The notes under the pieces were generated by a model. The model made no database searches. It was not told the DNA's origin and saw only the letters and a program-made list of their open reading frames with translations. 64,000 bases of DNA from Limosilactobacillus pulli (GTDB lineage: Bacteria; Bacillota; Bacilli; Lactobacillales; Lactobacillaceae): the NCBI RefSeq assembly GCF_947381555.1, contig NZ_CANCWQ010000007.1, positions 1 to 64,000 on the forward strand. The letters are read 5' to 3'. Positions 43,117-52,139 of this stretch are shown piece after piece (position 1 is the stretch's first letter; the number at the start of each line of letters is the position of its first letter). The position numbers and the translations under genes were made by a program.

Positions 43117-44557
43117 AGATATACTTTATCAAACACTCAAGCAGCGATTTGGCTTTGACGAATTTCGACCTGGTCAAAAAGAGACAATTGAGGCCGTCTT
43201 AAAGCGAGAAGACGTCCTGGCAGTACTGCCAACCGGCGCGGGTAAGACGCTGCTTTATCAACTACCGGGTTATTTAATGGCTGGCAGCGTCTTGATCGTT
43301 TCGCCGCTGATCTCTTTAATGCAGGATCAAGTTGATCGGTTGCGTCAGCGAGGTGAGCGCAGCGTTGTGATGCTGAATGCCACATTGACTGGCCGATCAA
43401 GGCAGCAGGTCTTAAAGAATCTGCGCAGCTATCGCTTTATTTTTGCTTCACCAGAGATTTTGGCTCAGCCGCCGATTAAACAAGCGCTAAGAAATTGTCA
43501 GATCAGTCTGTTGGTAATTGACGAAGCACACTGTATTTCACAATGGGGGCCGGATTTTCGTCCTGAGTACCTATTGCTCAAAAATATTAAAAAAGAACTG
43601 CAAAATCCACCGATCCTGTTGTTAACGGCCACGGCGACGCCACGCGTTCAAGCTGATATTTTACAAAAGATGGATCTTAATTACGAACGGGTCAAAAAAG
43701 TAATTCGTTCGGTCAATCGTCCCAACATCTTTTTGGCAGTCGATCGGGTAGCCAACGATCAAGAAAAGCGCAAGCATCTGTCTCAGTGGCTGCATCAGCT
43801 GGGTGGTGGTGGGATCGTCTACTTTTCCAGCCGCCGCTTAGCTAATGAACTGGCTGGTGAGCTGGCAGCAGCAACTGGATTTGGGGTTGCGGCATATCAC
43901 GCTGGCATCTCGGCAATCGATCGGTTTCGCATACAACAACAGTTCATGCATGGCCAGCTGCAGATTGTCTGTGCCACCAGTGCGTTTGGGATGGGTATTG
44001 ATAAGGATGATATTCGCTATGTCATTCATTATCATTTGCCGGGCAGTCTGGAAAGCTACGTTCAAGAAATTGGGCGCGCCGGCCGTAATCAAAAACCGGC
44101 GCTGGCCTTGCTGATGTATGCACCTGGTGATGAACAGATCCCAAGACAGCTTAGCCAAATTGAGCTGCCCAATCAGATAGTCGTTGAAAAGGTGCAAAAA
44201 CATGAGCTGCCAAGTCAGGCACTGGGCCCACAGGCTGAACTGATCGAGTTTTATCTAGCGCATGGCTGGGCTTATGCAAAGCTTTACACCATGCTTAAAA
44301 AAAGAAGCCAGCTTACAGAGCGGCAGTTAGGGGCAATGCTTGACTACGTTAATGAAACACGGTGCCGGCGGGCCAAGATCATGCGTTATTTTGGTGAACG
44401 GCCGGTTGAAGAAAATGTTTGCTGTGATTGTCATCAAAATGACTGGCAGCTGAGTGATCTCAAACTACCAACTCCCCCAGCTCTAGTTATCGCTGATCAA
44501 TGGGACTGGCAAAAGCAGCTGCGAATTCTGTTTGCCAAGGAATCGAAATCTGGCTAG
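43106..44557 (+). CDS. recQ: RecQ-family ATP-dependent DNA helicase
   Basis: A 483-residue 3'-5' helicase of the short RecS/RecQ type. The motifs are in order: FRPGQKETIEAV (motif 0), LPTGAGKTLLYQLP (I), VSPLISLMQDQV, VIDEAHCISQWG (II, DEAH), LTATATPR (III), ATSAFGMGIDKDDIRYVIHY (V, written in parts) and QEIGRAGRN (VI). The zinc-binding part shows C-R-R and CCDC near the C-terminus. No HRDC domain follows, which is usual for this type. Start at the ATG at 43106 or 43109 behind AAAGGGGG. Confidence 0.93.
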   Translation: MMNEDILYQTLKQRFGFDEFRPGQKETIEAVLKREDVLAVLPTGAGKTLLYQLPGYLMAGSVLIVSPLISLMQDQVDRLRQRGERSVVMLNATLTGRSRQQVLKNLRSYRFIFASPEILAQPPIKQALRNCQISLLVIDEAHCISQWGPDFRPEYLLLKNIKKELQNPPILLLTATATPRVQADILQKMDLNYERVKKVIRSVNRPNIFLAVDRVANDQEKRKHLSQWLHQLGGGGIVYFSSRRLANELAGELAAATGFGVAAYHAGISAIDRFRIQQQFMHGQLQIVCATSAFGMGIDKDDIRYVIHYHLPGSLESYVQEIGRAGRNQKPALALLMYAPGDEQIPRQLSQIELPNQIVVEKVQKHELPSQALGPQAELIEFYLAHGWAYAKLYTMLKKRSQLTERQLGAMLDYVNETRCRRAKIMRYFGERPVEENVCCDCHQNDWQLSDLKLPTPPALVIADQWDWQKQLRILFAKESKSG

Positions 44558-44620
44558 ACAGGCATGGCTTTTTTGCGCTACAATCGATTCAATCACTGAA
44601 ATATAAAGGAGCGTTCGTTA

Positions 44621-45214
44621 ATGAGTGAACGACGTGAGGACCATCGTCAGGAGGCCGGTAAGCTTTGGGACAAGACCTTTGAGGACAATCAAGATCTTGA
44701 TGATTCCGGTCACCTGTCGCGTACGGCCCATCGTAAGCAAAGCTCGCATAATTCACGAATCACGACGATTCTGATCGTTTTAATCGTGATTTTGGCAGCA
44801 ACCCCAATCATTTATTGGGTACATCATGAGCAGTCCTTCAATCATCCGCAGCAAACGGAAAAGGTTGCTCAAGCCACATCGAGCAAGGTAAAAAAAGCGT
44901 CCAGCCACGCGAAGTCTAAAACAAAAGCTAAATCCCAGTCCAAGACAGCCTCTGCCAAGTCGCAGGCCAAAAGCAGCGAGAATGAGGCTGAGCCAACCAG
45001 CATTACCAGTACTCAGAGCAGCTCAACGTCAAGTACGGCTGCCAGTACCTCATCAACCAGTCAAAGTGGTGCTAAGTATGCCACGGTTGAATCAGGACAG
45101 GGTATCTATCGCGTGGCGGCTAATAATGGACTGACGGTTGCGGAACTGGCCAGTCTCAACAAAATATCACCCAATGCACCGCTGCATCCAGGCCAGCGGC
45201 TGCGGGTCAAATAA
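44621..45214 (+). CDS. Membrane-anchored LysM protein
   Basis: A 197-residue protein: a charged cytoplasmic part (1-45), one membrane helix (about residues 47-68, IVLIVILAATPIIYW), a long low-complexity Lys/Ser/Thr spacer (about 80-148), and a C-terminal LysM domain (about 150-197) that binds peptidoglycan. It corresponds by place and build to YpbE of Bacillus, which also lies next to recQ. Likely a wall-associated protein; precise role unknown. AAAGGAGCG precedes the ATG. Confidence 0.85.
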   Translation: MSERREDHRQEAGKLWDKTFEDNQDLDDSGHLSRTAHRKQSSHNSRITTILIVLIVILAATPIIYWVHHEQSFNHPQQTEKVAQATSSKVKKASSHAKSKTKAKSQSKTASAKSQAKSSENEAEPTSITSTQSSSTSSTAASTSSTSQSGAKYATVESGQGIYRVAANNGLTVAELASLNKISPNAPLHPGQRLRVK

Positions 45215-45233
45215 AAGGGGAATTTGAATTTTT

Positions 45234-45914
45234 ATGGAAAAAGGATTGCAAGTGGCCATTGATGGTCCAGCTTCATCGGGCAAAAGCACGGTTGCCAAAA
45301 TCATTGCCAAGCGATTTGGCTATGTTTACTGTGATACGGGTGCCATGTATCGGTCAGTAACGTGGGCGGCATTGAAAAATGGGATTGCCGTCAGTGATAC
45401 CAAGGACGTTATTGAGCTGGCTCGCCAGATCAAGATTACGTTTGAACCTGGTGAGCCGGATCAGCGCGTGTTCGTTGACGGTCATGAAGTCACCAAAGAC
45501 ATCCGCACTGAACAAATTGCAGCCAACGTTTCGGCAGTAGCCGCGATTCCTGAGGTTCGCGAGCAAATGGTTGAACAGCAGCGTCAAATCGCGCAGGCTG
45601 GTGGTATCGTAATGGACGGCCGTGACATTGGAACAACGGTGCTCCCTAATGCGCAGGTCAAGGTATTTTTGGTTGCCAGTGCTCATGAGCGGGCACGGCG
45701 TCGTTATGAAGAAAACCTGCAAAAAGGCTTAGCTACGCAATCATTGGCTGAACTGGAAGCAGCCATCAAGCTGCGGGATCAAAAAGATTCTACGCGCAAA
45801 GTCTCGCCGCTGACCCAGGCCAAAGATGCGATTTTAATTGATACGACGAGCTTAACGATTGATCAGGTAGTTGATGAAATCAGCGCACTGATCAAAAAAA
45901 ACCAGGACAATTAA
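45234..45914 (+). CDS. cmk: Cytidylate kinase
   Basis: A 226-residue kinase phosphorylating CMP and dCMP. The P-loop reads IDGPASSGKSTVAK, with YCDTGAMYRS for substrate binding and MDGRDIGTTVLP. Full length, in the conserved order cmk-rpsA-der. AAAAGGGG precedes the ATG. Confidence 0.97.
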   Translation: MEKGLQVAIDGPASSGKSTVAKIIAKRFGYVYCDTGAMYRSVTWAALKNGIAVSDTKDVIELARQIKITFEPGEPDQRVFVDGHEVTKDIRTEQIAANVSAVAAIPEVREQMVEQQRQIAQAGGIVMDGRDIGTTVLPNAQVKVFLVASAHERARRRYEENLQKGLATQSLAELEAAIKLRDQKDSTRKVSPLTQAKDAILIDTTSLTIDQVVDEISALIKKNQDN

Positions 45915-45938
45915 TTCTAAACACTGGTAAACTTGGTT

Positions 45939-45967
45939 CAACTCTAGTAAAATAGTGCCTAGAGTTG
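45939..45967 (+). promoter_or_regulatory. Inverted repeat in front of rpsA
   Basis: CAACTCTAG and CTAGAGTTG form a perfect 9-base inverted repeat with an 11-base spacer that contains TAAAAT (a possible -10). It lies 25 bases before the rpsA ATG. It may be an operator or a 5' RNA hairpin. Confidence 0.5.
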
Positions 45968-45992
45968 ATTGTTGCAAGGAGGATTTTTTTTA

Positions 45993-47222
45993 ATGGCTGA
46001 AAACGAAAACAAAGACGCGATGTTAGAAGCGCTCGACAGCATCAAAGAAGTTAAGGTTGGCGATGTTGTTAAGGGCAAGGTACTGCAAATTGATGATCGT
46101 CAAGCGATCGTTGGTATTGAAGACTCAGGTGTTGAAGGGGTTGTCCCGGCTAACCAACTGTCTTCCAAGCCCGTTGAAGACATCAACACGGTTGTGAAGG
46201 TCGGCGACGAACTGGACCTGGTTGTCATCTCCAAGATTGGCAGCGACAAGGAAAACGGCAGTTACCTGCTTTCACACCGGCGCTTGGAAGCCATGAAGGT
46301 ATGGGACGATCTGGAAAAGAAATTCGAAGCTGGTGAAACGATCACGGCTAAGGTTACCCAAGCTGTTAAGGGTGGTCTGGTTGTAGATGCCGGCGTTCGT
46401 GGTTTCGTACCTGCCTCAATGATTACTGACCACTACGTTGAAGACTTGAACCAATTCAAAGGTCAAGAACTTGAATTCAAGATTGTTGAAATCGAACCAA
46501 GCGACAATCGCCTGATTCTTTCTCACAAGGAAATCGTTCAAGCTCAACACGAAGAAGCTGCTAAGAAGGTCTTCTCTGAACTGCAACCTGGCGACGTTGT
46601 CGAAGGTAAGGTAGCTCGGATGACCAACTTTGGTGCCTTCATCGACCTTGGTGGCGTAGACGGTCTGGTTCACGTTTCTGAAATTTCCTACGACCACGTT
46701 GACAAGCCATCTGACGTTCTGGAAGTTGGCCAAGACGTTAAGGTTAAGGTTCTGAGCGTTGAACCAGAACGCGAACGTATTTCCCTGTCCATCAAGCAAA
46801 CGCTGCCTGGACCATGGGATGACATTCAAGACAAGGCTCCAGTTGGCGCAGTTCTGACTGGTACTGTTAAGCGCCTGACCAGCTTTGGTGCTTTTGTTGA
46901 AGTATTCCCTGGCGTTGAAGGTTTGGTACACATTTCCCAAATCTCCCACAAGCACATTGCTACGCCAGCTGATGTTCTGAAGCCAGGCGAAGAAGTCAAG
47001 GTTAAGGTTCTGAACGTTGACCCTGAACACCAACGTCTTGGTCTGTCCATCAAGGCACTGGAAGAAAAGCCAGCTGGTTCTGACAACAACGAAGGCCACC
47101 GTGGCGGCAACCGTCGTCCTCGTCGTCGTAACAACGACTACAAGGCCAACATGCCAGAAGAAGAAAACGGCTTTACGCTGGGCGATCTGATCGGTGACGA
47201 ACTGAAGAACGCTCGCAAGTAA
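45993..47222 (+). CDS. rpsA: Ribosomal protein S1 homologue
   Basis: A 409-residue protein with four S1 RNA-binding repeats (about residues 17-85, 103-170, 188-257 and 275-343) and a basic Arg/Gly-rich stretch near 365-385. Low-GC Firmicutes carry this four-repeat version rather than the six-repeat one. AAGGAGG precedes the ATG at 45993. Codon use is strongly biased, so expression is high. It sits between cmk and der, with its own terminator. Confidence 0.95.
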   Translation: MAENENKDAMLEALDSIKEVKVGDVVKGKVLQIDDRQAIVGIEDSGVEGVVPANQLSSKPVEDINTVVKVGDELDLVVISKIGSDKENGSYLLSHRRLEAMKVWDDLEKKFEAGETITAKVTQAVKGGLVVDAGVRGFVPASMITDHYVEDLNQFKGQELEFKIVEIEPSDNRLILSHKEIVQAQHEEAAKKVFSELQPGDVVEGKVARMTNFGAFIDLGGVDGLVHVSEISYDHVDKPSDVLEVGQDVKVKVLSVEPERERISLSIKQTLPGPWDDIQDKAPVGAVLTGTVKRLTSFGAFVEVFPGVEGLVHISQISHKHIATPADVLKPGEEVKVKVLNVDPEHQRLGLSIKALEEKPAGSDNNEGHRGGNRRPRRRNNDYKANMPEEENGFTLGDLIGDELKNARK

Positions 47223-47241
47223 TTTAACATTGCGTTAAGAG

Positions 47242-47273
47242 CAAAGCTGGGATTTTTCCCAGCTTTGTTTTTT
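47242..47273 (+). terminator. Terminator after rpsA
   Basis: CAAAGCTGGGA pairs perfectly with TCCCAGCTTTG, followed by six T. Confidence 0.93.
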
Positions 47274-47285
47274 CGTTAGGGCCCT

Positions 47286-47315
47286 TTGGCAATCAGTTGA
47301 AGGGAACGCTAAAAT
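47286..47315 (+). promoter_or_regulatory. Promoter of der
   Basis: TTGGCA, 18 bases, TAAAAT, about 50 bases before the der ATG. Confidence 0.65.
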
Positions 47316-47363
47316 ATCTGAGATCAATCAAAATAAATCTAATTAGAAAGAAGGTGCCGATTT

Positions 47364-48674
47364 ATGGCAAATCCAATCGTAGCCATCGTTGGTCGCCCCA
47401 ACGTTGGTAAATCTACGCTGTTTAATCGAATTGCCGGCGAACGAATCTCAATCGTTGAGGATACGCCAGGTGTGACGCGCGACCGGATCTATGCGCATGG
47501 TGAATGGCTGGGCAAGCATTTTAGTCTGATCGATACTGGTGGGATTGAGATGTCCGATCAACCGTTGTCGACTCAGATTAGAGAGCAGGCCGAAGTGGCG
47601 ATTGACGAGGCTGATGTTATCGTAATGGTGGTCGACGTGCGTAGCGGCGTTACCGATGCCGATGAGCAGGTTGCTCAAATTCTGTACCGGTCTGACAAGC
47701 CAGTTGTTTTGGCGGTCAATAAGGTCGACAACCCAGAGCGACGTTCCGATGTGTATGACTTTTATTCACTGGGCCTGGGCGAACCATATCCAGTTTCCAG
47801 CGTGCATGGAGTCGGCGTTGGGGATTTGTTGGATGCCGTCATCAAAAACTTCCCTGAAAATGCCGCTAACGATGAAGACGACACGATTCACTTTAGTTTG
47901 ATTGGCCGGCCCAACGTTGGCAAGTCTTCGATCGTCAATGCCATGCTGGGTGAGGATCGAGTTATTGTATCCAATATTGCTGGGACAACGCGTGATGCCA
48001 TTGATACGCATTTTAAGGCGGATGGCCGTGAATTTACGATGGTCGATACGGCCGGAATCAAGAAAAAAGGCAAGCTCTATGAAAATACCGAACGATATGC
48101 TCTGATGCGTTCGATGCGGGCGATTGACGGCAGTGATGTCGTGCTGGTCGTTTTGAATGCCGAAGAGGGGATTCGCGAGCTGGACAAGCACATTGCTGGG
48201 TATGCTCATGAAGCTGGCAAGGGGATCATCATCGTAGTCAACAAGTGGGATACGATTCCTGACCGTGATCAACGTACGATGACCGACTTTACCAACCTGA
48301 TTCGTCAAGAATTCCAATACCTTAGCTATGCCCCAATCATCTTTGTTTCCGCTAAGACGCGGCAACGGCTGCTCAAATTGCCTAAGATGATTGAGGAGGT
48401 CTACGATCACAGCCGGCGTCGTATTCAGTCATCCGTACTTAACGATGTAATCATGGATGCCATTGCAGCCAACCCAACGCCAAGTACGAATGGTCGGCGG
48501 CTGCGCGTCTACTATGCAACCCAGGTGGCGATTGAACCGCCAACGTTTGTTATTTTTGTCAACGATCCGGATCTGATGCACTTCTCATATGCGCGTTATC
48601 TGGAAAACCAGATTCGTCAAGCATTTGATTTCTCAGGAACGCCGATTCATTTGATTAAACGTAAGCGTAAATAG
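47364..48674 (+). CDS. der: GTPase Der (EngA)
   Basis: A 436-residue GTPase with two G domains in tandem, acting in 50S subunit assembly. The P-loops are GRPNVGKSTLFN (about residue 9) and GRPNVGKSSIVN (about residue 182); each domain has DTGG/DTAG and NKVD/NKWD. A C-terminal KH-like domain ends the protein. AAAGAAGG precedes the ATG. Confidence 0.98.
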   Translation: MANPIVAIVGRPNVGKSTLFNRIAGERISIVEDTPGVTRDRIYAHGEWLGKHFSLIDTGGIEMSDQPLSTQIREQAEVAIDEADVIVMVVDVRSGVTDADEQVAQILYRSDKPVVLAVNKVDNPERRSDVYDFYSLGLGEPYPVSSVHGVGVGDLLDAVIKNFPENAANDEDDTIHFSLIGRPNVGKSSIVNAMLGEDRVIVSNIAGTTRDAIDTHFKADGREFTMVDTAGIKKKGKLYENTERYALMRSMRAIDGSDVVLVVLNAEEGIRELDKHIAGYAHEAGKGIIIVVNKWDTIPDRDQRTMTDFTNLIRQEFQYLSYAPIIFVSAKTRQRLLKLPKMIEEVYDHSRRRIQSSVLNDVIMDAIAANPTPSTNGRRLRVYYATQVAIEPPTFVIFVNDPDLMHFSYARYLENQIRQAFDFSGTPIHLIKRKRK

Positions 48675-48840
48675 CATAATGATGTTTTTTGCATCAAAAA
48701 TCAAGCCGGACCAGCTTTAGTGAAAAGGGACTTTAAGTCATTTTTTGGCAGCCGAAGCGATCAAAAGAGGCATATGAACATGATAACGTTCGCAAATCAG
48801 CGTTTCATTGAATTTTCATTTAAAAAGTCCTATAAACCGC

Positions 48841-48869
48841 TTGTCAGCGCAGTTTCACTATGCTAATCT
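48841..48869 (+). promoter_or_regulatory. Promoter of hup
   Basis: TTGTCA, 17 bases, TAATCT, with TGC before the -10. The rest of the 307-base gap between der and hup (48675-48981) holds no gene that I can recognise; a hairpin (GACG-GGAAATTTCC-CGTC) lies at about 48941-48961, just before the ribosome site. Confidence 0.7.
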
Positions 48870-48981
48870 AGTTTTTGAAATGATGCGTGAAACGTTATTG
48901 TTTCGTTAATTTTGGACCACTCAAAATTAACTGATCCTATGACGGGGAAATTTCCATCGTCAATGGTGGGAGGTGAAACAC

Positions 48982-49257
48982 ATGGCAAACAAAGCACAAC
49001 TGGTTAGCGACGTTGCTACGGCAACTGGTCTGACGAAGAAGGATGCTACGGCTGCTGTAGACGCTGTCTTCAGTTCCATCCAAGCATCTCTGGCCAAGGG
49101 TGAAAAGGTTCAATTAATCGGTTTTGGTAACTTTGAAGTACGGCAACGTGCCGCACGCAAAGGCCGCAACCCACAAACTGGACAAGAAATTGAAATCCCT
49201 GCAAGCAAGGTTCCAGCATTCAAGCCGGGCAAAGCTTTGAAGGACGCCGTTAAGTAA
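48982..49257 (+). CDS. hup: Histone-like DNA-binding protein HU
   Basis: A 91-residue dimeric nucleoid protein. The two-helix start (ANKAQLVSDVATATGLTKKD, at the residue limit) and the DNA-gripping arm RKGRNPQTGQEI and PAFKPGK are standard. The ATG at 48982 follows GGGAGGTGA. Highly biased codons and a long leader fit strong expression. A strong terminator follows. Confidence 0.97.
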   Translation: MANKAQLVSDVATATGLTKKDATAAVDAVFSSIQASLAKGEKVQLIGFGNFEVRQRAARKGRNPQTGQEIEIPASKVPAFKPGKALKDAVK

Positions 49258-49277
49258 TTAACGACGGTAAAAAAATG

Positions 49278-49311
49278 AAGCGACGATCGTTTTTGACGGT
49301 CGTCGCTTTTT
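49278..49311 (+). terminator. Terminator after hup
   Basis: AAGCGACGATCG pairs with CGGTCGTCGCTT, followed by T. Confidence 0.9.
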
Positions 49312-49483
49312 ATGTCAGCCGTAGTTTTAGATCGCCGCGCCGAATGTGAGCACTGGCGACAGCAATAATAAAGCAATGATACCAATTGAAACGCAATGCC
49401 GGGTCGGTTGCCAAAATCTTGATGACGTTTTAATCATGGATAACATTACTAAGATTAGACCGTCGAGTTGGTCCAACGATGCT

Positions 49484-49513
49484 TTGACAAGGGATTGATG
49501 CTGATTTTATGTT
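49484..49513 (+). promoter_or_regulatory. Promoter of the TPR gene
   Basis: TTGACA, 18 bases, TATGTT, about 40 bases before the GTG start. Confidence 0.65.
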
Positions 49514-49550
49514 AAACTAAATAAGCATGATTAATTAAGGGGGAAATAGC

Positions 49551-50810
49551 GTGACTTTTTCCGAAAAATGTCTCCAGGCAATTGAAGATGGCGATATGGA
49601 AACCGCCCAAAAAGAATTCACCTGGGCCTTACGCAAAGACGATGATGAGATTTTGTACAATTTGGCGGAGCAGCTTTATGCACTGGGATTGATGCCCCAA
49701 GCTCGCCGCGCTTATCTGAAGCTTTTGGAGCGCTATCCAGATGAAGATGAATTGCGAACGTCTTTGGCCGAGATTGCCATCGACAATGGTCACAACGATG
49801 AGGCGCTGGCCTATTTAACACAGATTGCGCCGGACTCACCAGCCTATGTCCAGGCATTATTGGTGGCAGCTGATCTTTATCAAACCGAGGGACAGTTTGA
49901 AGTAACTGAGACCAAGCTCAAACAGGCTTATCAGGCAGCTCCTGAAGAACCGGCCGTTTTGTTTGCCATGGGTGAGTTTTATTATCTGGTTGGTCAGTTT
50001 GACAAGGCAATTCCATTTTACTTTGCCTTGATTCAAACCGGGGCCGTTGAATTTGCCAAAGTTGATATCGCGGCACGGCTGGGGATGGCCTATGCTCAAA
50101 GCGGTCACTATGAGCAGGCACTGGGCTATCTCAAACAAGTAGCGCCCGAGTATCAGACCAGCGACGTCCGTTTTCAGACCGGGCTGACACAGCTCGAATT
50201 GGGTGAGTACAAGGATGCGATTCAAACGCTGACCGATCTGATCAAAGATGATGATCAGTATGCCTCGGCCTATCCAGCATTGGCACGATCCTATGAGCAG
50301 ACGCAGCAGTATGAGGCTGCTTTAAAGACTGTTCAAGAAGGACTCGGCGTGGATCAGTACAACGAGCATCTCTTTGAATTGGCTGCCAAAATGGCCAGTC
50401 ACGTTGACGATCTCAAACTGATGCAAAAGTATCTGCAAAAAGCCCATGAGCTGGATCCAGACAATCTGACGATTACTTTGGAATACAGCAATCTGTTGGT
50501 TAAACAAGGTGAGCATCAGGCAAACGTTGAATTGATTGCACCGCTGATCAAAGATGATGAGGTTGATCCGCAGCTCTACTGGAATCTGGCAGTATCATAT
50601 CAGGCATTGGAGAAATACGATTTAGCAGGGCAATGCTACCAAGCGGCGATGTCAAGCTACAATGAGAATCTGGCTTTCTTAAAGAATCTCATCAGTTTTT
50701 ATCAAGAAACCGGTCAGCGCGACTTAATGATCGACGAACTGGAGCATTATGTGCGGCTTAATCCTACCGACAGTGAAATGCAGGAGCGCTTGGATCAAGA
50801 AATGTTTTGA
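49551..50810 (+). CDS. TPR-repeat protein (YpiA-like)
   Basis: A 419-residue cytoplasmic protein made almost entirely of tetratricopeptide repeats (about ten; for example ALGYLKQVAPEYQ, KYLQKAHELDPDN and YDLAGQCYQAA). It is acidic overall. By place (downstream of hup) and build it matches YpiA of Bacillus, whose role is not known. The start is GTG at 49551 behind AAGGGGGAAATA. Repeat copy 3 with its terminator lies right behind it. Confidence 0.87.
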   Translation: MTFSEKCLQAIEDGDMETAQKEFTWALRKDDDEILYNLAEQLYALGLMPQARRAYLKLLERYPDEDELRTSLAEIAIDNGHNDEALAYLTQIAPDSPAYVQALLVAADLYQTEGQFEVTETKLKQAYQAAPEEPAVLFAMGEFYYLVGQFDKAIPFYFALIQTGAVEFAKVDIAARLGMAYAQSGHYEQALGYLKQVAPEYQTSDVRFQTGLTQLELGEYKDAIQTLTDLIKDDDQYASAYPALARSYEQTQQYEAALKTVQEGLGVDQYNEHLFELAAKMASHVDDLKLMQKYLQKAHELDPDNLTITLEYSNLLVKQGEHQANVELIAPLIKDDEVDPQLYWNLAVSYQALEKYDLAGQCYQAAMSSYNENLAFLKNLISFYQETGQRDLMIDELEHYVRLNPTDSEMQERLDQEMF

Positions 50811-50845
50811 TTCAGCCAGTCAAAAATGCACAGCTGCAGTAATTG

Positions 50846-51020
50846 AAAAGAGGCTGGGAATTAACTCAACCTCTATGGATAATAATGCCTCAGCACAGTA
50901 GCTGGCTGGTAGTTCAAACACTGATAAATCAGTATTTGAACTACCTAGCCATCCTTGCGGAGGTTCGAAGACAAACTCCGAAAATCGGTTGCAAGCTGAT
51001 TTTCGGAGTTTTTTCTCACT
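50846..51020 (+). repeat. Dispersed repeat, copy 3 (most complete)
   Basis: Three parts can be seen. The head (50846-50909) is shared with copy 1. A long hairpin (50904-50950) pairs GGCT-GGTAGTTCAAA-ACTGAT with ATCAGT-TTTGAACTACC-AGCC, with one mismatch and one bulged T. The tail (50974-51020) forms a perfect 13-pair terminator and is shared with copy 2. It codes for no protein of note and sits between convergent genes. Confidence 0.8.
50974..51015 (+). terminator. Terminator formed by repeat copy 3
   Basis: AACTCCGAAAATC pairs perfectly with GATTTTCGGAGTT, with TTTTTT overlapping the end of the stem. Confidence 0.9.
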
Positions 51021-51038
51021 CTCTTTTGATTGGAAAGT

Positions 51039-51866
51039 TTATTTGATCTGCAGCAGCAGGCGCTGATAGTAGAGCAGTGATTGTGGATTCAGCCTCAGCA
51101 TGGTCTGCAGCTCTTGGGGCGTAGCATTGCGATGCTGGGCAAGCTGATAAAGAATATAGCTTTGATGCAGATACTTGGGTGCCAAGCGGATGCCCAGATA
51201 TTCCTCATCGGCTTTGAGGTATTTGAACAATCCGGCATTGCTGATCCAGGGATGCTCACGGTTGAGTCGCTGCTTTAAAAAAATATCCTGACAGTGCTGC
51301 AGCTGCTGGATGGGAGCGATATATTCATCAAATGCCGTCATAAATCGTTTTTCAGCCTCGTTTTTCGGCTGGAGACTGCGCCAGACATCGCCAAAGCCCG
51401 GCTGCAAAAACTCGCTGACCGTATAACCGCGACTGCTTAAAAACAAAACGGCGCGGGTAAAGTATTGAATCTGATCATCAGCCAAAATATCGTCTAATTT
51501 AAGCAGCCACTTAGTTGAAAGATGCTGATTGGGCTTGGTGGCCTTGCCGTGAATGGTCAGCGTAGGGTAGGTATCGATTAATTGATGCGTAAACAAAAAG
51601 CGGAAATAGCGACTGAGCTGGGAAAGGACCTTGTTAAAAGTTGCCAGCGTAATGTCTTGCTCATCACGCAGCCAGTTCAGATAGGCCCGGACGTCGGTTT
51701 CGGTAACGTTTTTGGCGCTTGGATCATGGGCATAGCCAGGGCGCTGATCTTCCAAATAGTTGAACAGTTGCCGCAGTGTGGCATCATAGGCATCAATGGT
51801 CATCGGTGCCCGGCCTCTAGCTTTTAATTCACGATGAAACGCCGCTTGGTAAGGGTATTGATCCAA
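51039..51866 (-). CDS. Xer-like protein without recombinase active site
   Basis: A 275-residue protein with a phage-integrase SAM-like N-terminal domain (about 5-105: TIDAYDATLRQLFNYLE, then SQLSRYFRFLF). The start of a catalytic-like domain follows (FTRAVLFLSSRGYTVSEFL, about residues 137-155), aligning with the usual ATGLRVSEL, but with Thr where the catalytic Arg should be. No HxxR, no LGH and no placed Tyr follow. It therefore cannot act as a classical recombinase. Similar XerD-like proteins without active site occur in streptococci. The start is TTG, eight bases after AAAGGAG. Role unknown; it may bind DNA. Confidence 0.8.
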   Translation of the reverse strand: MDQYPYQAAFHRELKARGRAPMTIDAYDATLRQLFNYLEDQRPGYAHDPSAKNVTETDVRAYLNWLRDEQDITLATFNKVLSQLSRYFRFLFTHQLIDTYPTLTIHGKATKPNQHLSTKWLLKLDDILADDQIQYFTRAVLFLSSRGYTVSEFLQPGFGDVWRSLQPKNEAEKRFMTAFDEYIAPIQQLQHCQDIFLKQRLNREHPWISNAGLFKYLKADEEYLGIRLAPKYLHQSYILYQLAQHRNATPQELQTMLRLNPQSLLYYQRLLLQIK

Positions 51867-52079
51867 AAGTAAGCTCCTTTCTGATTTGAATTAAGCAGTA
51901 TTGATTTACCTTAACAATAACGCCAAACCAAACGCAAAGCAAGCAATCAAACTTAGAATTGCCTGACATTTATCTGGCTGAGGTTCACGATAGGCTGATC
52001 AATTATTATTTGGATTATCGTATTGTTTAATGCCGATCAATAGTAAATCGTAGTTCTCGTTTTCGACTTCTCTAAAGTT

Positions 52080-52088
52080 TGCTAAAAT
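52080..52088 (+). promoter_or_regulatory. Extended -10 promoter of cca
   Basis: TGCTAAAAT (TG-N-TAAAAT), about 50 bases before the start; -35 weak (TTTCGA). Confidence 0.5.
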
Positions 52089-52139
52089 AGTTAGGACTGG
52101 TTATGACAACCAAATCCACGCAATAAGGAAATGATATCC

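Noticed and set aside
46416..47099. A 227-codon reading frame on the minus strand inside rpsA
   Set aside because: Shadow of the highly biased rpsA codons, with no family resemblance.
47766..48410. A 214-codon reading frame on the minus strand inside der
   Set aside because: Der is clearly the real gene; the antisense product shows no motif.
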